NCBI RefSeq assembly: GCF_937976295.1
Contig: NZ_CALJRY010000038.1
Location: 1 to 16,636 of the forward strand
DNA from: an uncultured Rothia sp.
GTDB taxonomy: Bacteria; Actinomycetota; Actinomycetes; Actinomycetales; Micrococcaceae
DNA length: 16,636 nucleotides
Direction of reading: 5' to 3'
The translations under genes were made by a program, and so were the position numbers. Positions within the stretch are counted from its first letter, which is position 1. Each line of letters opens with the position of its first letter. Shown piece by piece: positions 14,164 to 16,636 of this stretch. A model generated the notes under the pieces. The model did not search any database and was not told the origin of the DNA. It worked only from the letters and a program-made list of their open reading frames with translations.

Positions 14164-14631
14164 CTACTTGATGATCTCGATGAAGGTCATCGGGTAGGTG
14201 TACTGCTCACCGCGGTTCGCGGCCACAGCAGCCAGGCTGTGGAAGATAACCATCAGGATAGCCACAACCAGCGGGACAACCCACAGGATGATACCCAGGA
14301 TGCCGAAAGACACCACCATCAGCACCCAAGACGCCATGCTGACGACCCACAGGGAGAAGTTGAAGTTGAACGCGCGGCGGGCCGATTCCTTAGTGAAAGC
14401 GTAACCGGGCTTGTCCTTGTAGATGAACCACATGACCAGCGGCGCGAGAATACTTGCGGATGCGAAGGACAGCAGAGACAGAATCGCAGAAGCCAGGTGC
14501 GTGAGCATCGCCATGTTCTGGTCATCCTTGGAGGAGACTACGTAACCGTTGGGCTGACCCGGCGCCTGCGAGTAGGAGGGTGCCTGCTGGGAGTACTGGT
14601 TGTACTGTTCAGGGTTCGGGTTCTGGGACAT
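14164..14631 (-). CDS. DUF4870 (Tic20-like) membrane protein
   Basis: This 155-aa small membrane protein belongs to the DUF4870 family, distantly related to Tic20, with no established function. The first 35 or so residues are disordered and rich in Gln, Asn, Tyr and Pro (repeated NQYSQQ and SYSQAP). The family start, NMAMLTHLASAILSLLSF, follows at about 39-56. The conserved WFIYKDKPGYAFTKESARRAFNFN (68-91) comes next, then two more hydrophobic helices (about 92-112 and 113-135). The C-terminal NRGEQYTYPMTFIEIIK is also typical of the family. The start at 14631 has an AGGA-type SD about 9 nt away. A tandem 18-bp repeat lies just upstream. It appears to be a single-gene unit between two terminators. 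Confidence 0.88.
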   Translation of the reverse strand: MSQNPNPEQYNQYSQQAPSYSQAPGQPNGYVVSSKDDQNMAMLTHLASAILSLLSFASASILAPLVMWFIYKDKPGYAFTKESARRAFNFNFSLWVVSMASWVLMVVSFGILGIILWVVPLVVAILMVIFHSLAAVAANRGEQYTYPMTFIEIIK

Positions 14632-14665
14632 CGTTCTTTTCCTAATCTATCGATGAGTGGATACA

Positions 14666-14701
14666 GCTAATCGTTGAGGCGCGGCTAATCATTGAGGTGC
14701 G
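14666..14701. repeat. tandem 18-bp repeat in the DUF4870 leader
   Basis: GCTAATCGTTGAGGCGCG (14666-14683) is followed directly by GCTAATCATTGAGGTGCG (14684-14701), matching at 16 of 18 positions. It lies 35-70 bp before the DUF4870 start codon, where a regulator or promoter would act. Confidence 0.7.
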
Positions 14702-14857
14702 GCGGCAGGCTAACTCACCGTTTTCGGCGGGTGCCCGCCTCGCTCTGCCAGGTCGCAACGCTCGTGATGGTTTCACCCTATCAAGGCAAGGTAAATGGAA
14801 TATTAACCCTCGCCGGACAGCAGGCGAAGAAACCCGAATATGACAAGAAAAAGACGC

Positions 14858-14897
14858 CCTGCCCCTCCACGCGGTGTTACGTGCGTGGAGGGGCAGG
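14858..14897 (-). terminator. terminator of the 408-aa membrane protein gene
   Basis: A 15-bp perfect stem (14858-14872 with 14883-14897, core GCCCCTCCACGC) has a 10-nt loop. On the minus strand it runs into GTCTTTTTCTT, a strong U-tract. It begins 28 bp past the stop of the 408-aa gene. Confidence 0.92.
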
Positions 14898-14925
14898 AGC
14901 GTTATACGGTGTGGGTTGGCCGAGG

Positions 14926-16152
14926 TTAGTCCTGTTTCTCTACACCGGGTGAGCCAGGATGCGCGGCGGGCTTATGTAGTGCGGCAGGCTCACGCTGTGC
15001 TGCAGACTCGCGTAGCTTTGCGCGTTCTTGCTTTTTCAATGCCTCATACTCATCGAAAAAACCCTGTTTCTTCGTGTAGCCGTTGATGCCCGTGTAGTCG
15101 TCCGGCAGGCGGTTGTACACCAGGTAGTACCAGAACTCGGCATGTGTCGTCTTTGTTTTCTGGATGAGTTCCCTCAGCCGGTTCTTGTGCTTCACCGCCT
15201 GAACAATACCCACAATCCATAGGATCGGCACCACAAAGAATGAGCCCATACCGATAATGATGAAGAAGAACAGCATCGACATGCCGGCGCTACTATCGAA
15301 CATGCTCACCAAAGGAACCAGCACAAACGGGTTCAGTATCAGTAGGACAATAAGCACGGTCTTCCAGAAGGTGCGCTGACTCTCGATCTCTTCAATGTTG
15401 GTGCCAGCCAACGGATTATTGATGGGTACGTAGCCCACCGGTTGCTGCTTGGCTGCCCGCGATACGGGGTTCTCCTCGATCTTGACCGGGTTCAGGTGGG
15501 CAGCGCACGCCTGCATGGGTGCGGAGGAATCATGCGAGCGGTCCAGCAGGCGCATTTCGATAAGTTCCGAGTCTGGGATGCCGAAGAACGGCTCAGGGAT
15601 AACCGGCAGAATAGCGCCCGGTTGCAGACCGAGCTGTTCCAACCGAACGTACTCGCCGTAGGCGTGCATTGTCTGATTCTGCATAGCCTGGGCCTGCTCT
15701 TGCTGAGCCTGCTCTGTGGAGGCGAGCGCTACCGGGTGGTTTGCCTCATCGTCCTTACGAGATTCGTGAGTATCTTCCGGGACGTATGCCGGGGCGTCTT
15801 CTAAGGTGTCTTCCGGCTCTTCGATATCGTCAGTGTCGTCGGTGTCGTCGGTGTCTTGAGAGTCTTCGGGTTCGCCCTCTGAGTCCTTCCGCGCGGAGTC
15901 GTAACGCTTAGGGGAACCCGGGTAGACGTATTCATAATCGGGGTCCGGGTGCTGGTCCGGGTGCTCTAGCTCTTCGTCGTCGGATTCTTCATATAGCTCA
16001 GCGTCTTCTGTCGTCGACGGCTGCTGGTCCATGAGTAGCAGCATGTATTCCGGGACGGACTGGTCGGTGTCCCAGAGAGGCTGGTACCCCTCGTCTTTCT
16101 TTGCAGTTTCCCTCTTTGCGGCTTCATTCTTTACAGCGGGGCGGTCTGTCAT
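14926..16152 (-). CDS. acidic two-TM membrane protein, function unknown
   Basis: I do not recognise a named family in this 408-aa protein. Residues 1-255 are hydrophilic and largely disordered. A strongly acidic stretch (about 48-130) includes a short tandem repeat, DTDDTDDTDD, at 100-109. A Gln-rich patch (EQAQQEQAQAMQNQ) follows at 147-160. The part near 165-205 (YVRLEQLGLQPGAILPVIPEPFFG) looks folded. Two membrane helices lie at about 263-283 and 291-319. The C-terminal domain (320-380, with HAEFWYYLVYNRLPDDYTGINGYTKKQGFFDEYEALKKQ) is basic and probably cytosolic, then Ala/Pro-rich to the end. There is no signal peptide. GGAG lies 6 nt before the ATG at 16152. Codon use is like that of the core genes. 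It may be a genus-restricted envelope or membrane-scaffold protein; this is speculation. Confidence 0.8.
   Translation of the reverse strand: MTDRPAVKNEAAKRETAKKDEGYQPLWDTDQSVPEYMLLLMDQQPSTTEDAELYEESDDEELEHPDQHPDPDYEYVYPGSPKRYDSARKDSEGEPEDSQDTDDTDDTDDIEEPEDTLEDAPAYVPEDTHESRKDDEANHPVALASTEQAQQEQAQAMQNQTMHAYGEYVRLEQLGLQPGAILPVIPEPFFGIPDSELIEMRLLDRSHDSSAPMQACAAHLNPVKIEENPVSRAAKQQPVGYVPINNPLAGTNIEEIESQRTFWKTVLIVLLILNPFVLVPLVSMFDSSAGMSMLFFFIIIGMGSFFVVPILWIVGIVQAVKHKNRLRELIQKTKTTHAEFWYYLVYNRLPDDYTGINGYTKKQGFFDEYEALKKQERAKLRESAAQREPAALHKPAAHPGSPGVEKQD
15827..15853 (-). repeat. in-frame 9-bp tandem repeat (Asp/Thr)
   Basis: Three consecutive 9-bp units, TCGTCAGTG, TCGTCGGTG and TCGTCGGTG, lie inside the 408-aa gene and encode the DTD repeat. 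The copy number can change in frame by slippage, which would alter the length of the acidic region. Confidence 0.75.
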
Positions 16153-16250
16153 GGTCGTCTCCTTCGCTCACCAGACATACTCCTGGTGGCACCACCGTAC
16201 CAGCGTGCGCTGGGCACTCCCTTGAAACCCGCCTGATATAAGCTGAGAAA

Positions 16251-16298
16251 AACCCCCGGACAAGCACTAACACTGATGCGTTAACACCGCCGGGGGTT
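16251..16298 (-). terminator. minus-strand terminator near the right end
   Basis: AACCCCCGG (16251-16259) pairs with CCGGGGGTT (16290-16298), a 9-bp stem; a 4-bp inner stem TAAC/GTTA (16268-16271 with 16280-16283) may add to it. On the minus strand it ends GGGGGTTTTTCTC, a clear U-tract. A transcript must therefore come from higher coordinates. The only candidate gene upstream is the small ORF at 16322-16489. Confidence 0.85.
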
Positions 16299-16321
16299 CA
16301 GCGCTACCGGAGTCCAAGGAC

Positions 16322-16489
16322 TCACAGGAAGTCGACTATGATCCTTCCTCCGAGTGTGGAGCAGGACTTGAGGTAGGACTCGGAGCGTTCGGCGGCGCAG
16401 GCGCGGGAGTAGAAGCCCCGACAGAGCGGGCACCGCAGAATCGGGTGCAAATGAAAAGCGCGCAAAAGAAAAGGGGCGAACATGTCCAT
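16322..16489 (-). CDS. small Cys-containing protein (putative)
   Basis: This 55-aa frame (MDMFAPFLLRAF..., ATG at 16489; other in-frame ATGs at 16501 and 16483) is supported in three ways. Its second half uses G/C-ending codons (GAG TCC TAC CTC AAG TCC TGC) like the core genes. Its TGA lies 24 bp before a U-tract terminator on the same strand. Its sequence also has a spaced cysteine set: CPLC, then C at 12 and 25 residues after the start of that pair, in RCPLCRGFYSRAC and SYLKSC. A zinc-ribbon-like fold is possible, but the family is not recognised. The weak points are the lack of a clear SD, the AT-rich 5' part, and the fact that the same DNA could instead make a small RNA. I prefer this frame over the longer 80-codon frame at 16281-16523, which runs through the terminator stem. 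Confidence 0.42.
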   Translation of the reverse strand: MDMFAPFLLRAFHLHPILRCPLCRGFYSRACAAERSESYLKSCSTLGGRIIVDFL

Positions 16490-16531
16490 AATTTGATGCA
16501 TATAGAGGTAATAAACGCTTCACAAGCCGTT

Positions 16532-16636
16532 TTGAGGTGTATTCTAGTTCACATCTAGTGTGTTCAAGTTCAACTAGAGCTCACCAGAAAAAACACACCA
16601 GCCTCCCAGAAACACCCCGGGAGCCAAGCAAAGGAG
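16532..16636 (+). promoter_or_regulatory. probable leader of a plus-strand gene beyond the edge
   Basis: The window ends in AAAGGAG (16630-16636), a full Shine-Dalgarno core, so a plus-strand start codon is expected just outside. Upstream lie TTGAGG (16532-16537) and, 16 bp later, TCTAGT (16554-16559), a weak promoter pair. TCTAGTT (16543-16549) and AACTAGA (16572-16578) form an inverted repeat flanking the likely transcription start, which could be an operator. Confidence 0.45.

Noticed and set aside
16281..16523. 80-codon minus-strand frame at the right end
   Set aside because: It reads through the terminator arm and is Arg/Leu/Pro-rich; the overlapping shorter frame that stops before the terminator is a better candidate.

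Overview
The window looks like chromosome from a high-GC Gram-positive actinobacterium, most like the genus Rothia (Micrococcaceae). This rests on the protein character: an actinobacterial PurA, a CorA, Tat and lipoprotein signals, an SLH-repeat secreted protein and a DUF4870 protein with an N/Q/Y-rich head. It also rests on G/C-ending codons in the core genes. Species assignment is inference; no rRNA is present.

Layout. (1) 81-1934 is an AT-rich accessory patch. It holds a minus-strand ApeA-like HEPN protein (131-1594), a candidate phage-defence gene, preceded by a 340-bp leader packed with long palindromes. (2) 1935-3796 holds two tandem minus-strand DUF1963/YwqG paralogs that arose by duplication. 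(3) 4096-7594 is an iron-siderophore ABC import locus. A Tat-type lipoprotein binding protein (minus) is divergent from two FecCD permeases (plus). A DtxR/IdeR-like iron box and a second palindrome lie in the divergent control region. No ATPase gene is present. (4) 7882-8565 encodes an unrecognised 227-aa protein, convergent with corA (8603-9640, minus) across a hairpin that contains the stop codon. (5) 9745-12580 is a second AT-richer island. A secreted SLH-repeat protein (plus) and a Tat-exported beta-helix/pectate-lyase-fold protein (minus) converge on a 20-bp perfect-stem terminator. (6) 12636-16152 is housekeeping-like: purA, a DUF4870 membrane protein and a 408-aa acidic two-TM membrane protein, all minus, each followed by its own hairpin terminator. 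(7) 16153-16636 holds a good minus-oriented terminator. Just upstream of it is a short cysteine-containing ORF (about 55 aa). The window ends on a Shine-Dalgarno-like AAAGGAG that probably serves a plus-strand gene beyond the edge.

Functional links. The siderophore genes are the clearest unit, expected to respond to iron and to borrow an ATPase from elsewhere. The SLH and beta-helix proteins are both exported and could act at the cell surface or on extracellular glycans. The remaining genes appear to be transcribed singly, since hairpins or long gaps separate them. The most unusual material is the HEPN gene, which lacks the usual catalytic arginine, with its palindromic leader, and the small Cys ORF near the right end. 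No rRNA, tRNA, CRISPR array, transposase or integrase was recognised.
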